Assembly (NCBI RefSeq): GCF_041381155.1
Contig: NC_091140.1
Coordinates: forward strand, 22,410,864 to 22,474,863
DNA length: 64,000 nucleotides
Direction: 5' to 3'
Source of the DNA: Argopecten irradians
Lineage: Eukaryota > Mollusca > Bivalvia > Pectinida > Pectinidae
The position numbers were made by a program, and so were the translations under genes. Below the pieces are notes generated by a model. It did not search any database and was not told the DNA's origin. It saw only the letters and a list, made by a program, of their open reading frames with translations. Positions 61,517 through 64,000 of the stretch are shown here, in pieces. The first letter of the stretch is position 1; each line of letters starts with the position of its first letter.

Positions 61517-63455
61517 TGTTAAGGGGACATAACTCATCTAATTTCATGTCAAAATCATCAACAGAATTTTATGTGTATGTCATAAAAGGTACCCATGTAC
61601 TGGTATTTCATTTTGTACATGTACTTAGTGATTTTCATAAATCACAGGGGACTTAACTCTGTTTCCATACAAAGTGGAACCTAAATTGAGCAGTATTTAA
61701 AAAGTTTTTACGTGGCTCTTATCTACAGAAATTTTGGGACTTCATAAACTACAATAATTGCACAAGTGCTATATTTGGTCAATATTATTTCATTCCGTCC
61801 AAAAAGCTTACCGATACCCTGGTAGAAAATTTATTAACTTCAAATCTTTTTGCTGCTTCATCACTAAATAGACATTCCCATTGAAGAGAGACATCTGATT
61901 AAATCATCGGAAAGGAAATCATTTATGAATTGTAGTACTAGATTTGATACAAATGGCAATAAGCTCAATAACCTGTAGTATGCTATACCCGGTAATGTTC
62001 ATAATTTGGTGAATTTTATTTTTGTATGTTATAGAGAAATCCAAGGAGTATATATATTATGATCTTATATAAATATATGTAGTTGTATTGCTATTATAAC
62101 CAGATTTATAGAATTGGTACAGAAATAGTCTTCTTGATTTGAGATTTTTCAAAAACTGAAGTACAAAAATGTAAAATTTAAGATAGAAATAATCAATCTG
62201 TTGAAATCACTTATATATTATATGTCTTAGTAGACCTTTCATATTGAAAATCTCAACTGAAAGGACATACAATGTACATAGAGTAGAACTTATAGACACT
62301 AAAAAACAAACTTGTGTCACCAATTCATTTTCTCTACATTCTCAATATCATCCATATCCACAGATGACTCATCCTCGGTATCCTTGACGATCTATACACC
62401 ATACCAGGTATATCAATAAATGATATTGACACCGAAGCTGGATTATCGAGGATGTAGCACTGTCAATGTTAATGTTTACATAGATCATGCATAGATTTTT
62501 TACAAAAATTTTGCTACCTTTAATTTTTGTACAAAGTTTCAGATTATTCTTTAGAATTTTTTTTTTTTTTTTTAAATCCATATAATCTTGTCAAACTGTA
62601 CAGTGTGTAATTTACTACAAACAAGGAGTTATCATGGTATCTTTGTGGAGTGAGGTTATGTTAACGTTGTACAGTTTACAATGTCCCAGTATAGTGCATA
62701 TTGTCTCGGACTGAGCTCAGAGTGATTGTAAATACAACTTGATATTAAATAGTTCCATCAGCAGAAATACAACTAAGGTGCCATATTAATAGTAATAGAT
62801 GTGTAATGTACAGCAGAAATAAGTGATTGACACATCAAGGTTGGGGAATTCCTATTTCTTTGTCATTTTGATTTCAAGGAAATTTATAATAGCTCGCTGT
62901 GCAATATTTCTTGGAACAATTCACAAAATTTCAAAGTGAAGTCTATATACTTAACACAAAATAGAATTAATTTAATAGAAACTTTCAGGCATAAAACATG
63001 TACTGACAGGAAATATGTTTTGTTAACTAGTTGAGTGTGAAAGGGTGCGAGTAGAAAGTATGTAAGAAATTTAAAAAGGGTAAAAATATTATGATAGAAA
63101 CAAAGGGCTGGAATTAAATTTCTCGTTATACTTTCTCTGTCCTAATTCTGATGTGATTTATGGTTTAACCTTGAACTCAAAACACAGATATTAAGTGTGA
63201 AGGGCTGGGTTTGATATTTTTTTTTGCTGTTTTTTTCTTCTTCACCAGTTTGTTATGCTTCATTTAATCTTTTATTATGTATGCTAATTTCATGTTTGAG
63301 AATGTGAAATAAAAAATTAAACTTTTGGATAAATGTCTTATTTTATGTTCAACAATCACATTGCAAGTTACCTGTAAATCACAAGATAAGTTTGTAGATG
63401 GACTTGAATTGTAAGTTCGGCTCCTCAGAAAAAATGAACACCTTTACCAACACAG
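61517..63455 (+). other. DELE1 3'UTR and following DNA
   Basis: AT-rich and non-coding. A short inverted word pair near 62370-62455 ('tcatcctcggtatccttgac' region and 'ttatcgaggatgtag') may be a small repeat. No gene is seen. Confidence 0.45.
63308..63313 (+). terminator. Candidate poly(A) signal of DELE1
   Basis: AATAAA lies about 1.8 kb after the stop codon, followed by a T-rich tract. The 3'UTR length is inferred. Confidence 0.4.
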
Positions 63456-63690
63456 GGGCCAAAGTGGCTGAGTGTGTAGGATGTCTCAACATACTACAAA
63501 AAGTCCTTCATCTCTGGGGAGGGAGTTTGAATATATATAGGATGTGATGCAGTTGGCAGGTATGGCTGATGGTTGGTGTTTTTTCTCTGGATACTCTGAC
63601 TTTCCTCCACCATTTAAACATCATGGCACATCCTAAAATGACCCTGGCTGTTAATAGGATAATTAAACCAAACCAATTGACCCACACAGC
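63456..63690 (+). mobile_element. Decayed copy of the tRNA-headed SINE (as at 8649)
   Basis: It keeps 'gtggctgag' (A-box remnant), a degraded B box (gagtttgaat), 'tttttctctggatactctg' and 'atgaccctggctgttaatag' in the order of the SINE at 8649. It is much diverged, hence older. Confidence 0.7.
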
Positions 63691-64000
63691 CTCAACATAT
63701 TCATCTCTTTCTCAATCAAAAACAGATAAAGATTTAGACAATATACATGTAATTATATTTTAATATCACAATTAATTTAATATCTACACGATAAGTTTGA
63801 ATTATAAAAAATTTACAAGAAATAACTACTATTTCATATAGTATCAACAACAATAAGCACTCAGTGTATGAAGTGTTCTGTCTAGAGTTTATAGAATCCC
63901 AACATTAGTGTTTAGTCTGCTCAGAATACTATGTAGTCATGGCATTAGTTACTATTTTAGATGTACCGATACCATGTTGAAGTAAGGTTACCACTGTGAA

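Overview
The window is from an animal nuclear genome, most likely a marine bivalve mollusc (possibly scallop-like; the order is a guess). It is AT-rich, with split genes, GT-AG introns of roughly 0.3 to 5 kb, several families of short inverted-repeat elements, tRNA-headed SINEs whose 3' parts resemble those common in bivalves, and two RING-less B-box/propeller-type genes of the kind expanded in molluscs. There is no bacterial or viral gene organisation.

Layout. 1-11.3 kb (+): the 3' part of a large scaffold-protein gene, tentatively FRMPD (FERM and PDZ domain) family. Seven exons are supported, three of them very short (51, 27 and 24 nt). Its introns hold an array of eight 157-bp repeats, a SINE with a clean target duplication and several MITEs. 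11.3-17 kb: intergenic, rich in MITEs, including a pogo/Tigger-type one. 17-21.7 kb (+): a 774-aa B-box/coiled-coil/beta-propeller-like protein with the whole CDS in one exon. 24.5-25.7 kb (-): a tail-to-tail relative with the same C-terminal domain but no B-box; it starts Met-Gly-Cys instead. 25.7-41 kb: a long AT-rich stretch in which I see no credible protein gene, only SINEs and MITEs. 41.6-42.7 kb (+): a one-exon FAM181-family gene with a TEAD-binding-type motif. 45.3-51.9 kb (-): a complete seven-exon type II thioesterase gene (OLAH-like). 52.8-53.8 kb: a decayed LINE 3' end beside a purine-rich repeat. 54.4-63.3 kb (+): a complete ten-exon DELE1 gene, encoding the mitochondrial stress messenger with Sel1 repeats. 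It is divergent from the thioesterase gene.

The genes do not form one pathway. They are independent loci: a scaffold protein, two related propeller proteins, a TEAD-cofactor-like protein, a lipid-chain hydrolase and a mitochondrial stress relay. The splice models for the thioesterase and DELE1 were rebuilt by hand; every junction keeps frame and both give full-length proteins (250 and 603 aa).

Most of the unusual signal is in non-coding structure: three in-phase short exons in the scaffold gene, a tandem duplication that copied a splice acceptor into the thioesterase intron, a minisatellite built from three monomer types, a nested MITE with an 11-bp target duplication, and SINE families that share modules. 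I found no CRISPR, no retrovirus-like element and no obviously new multi-gene system.
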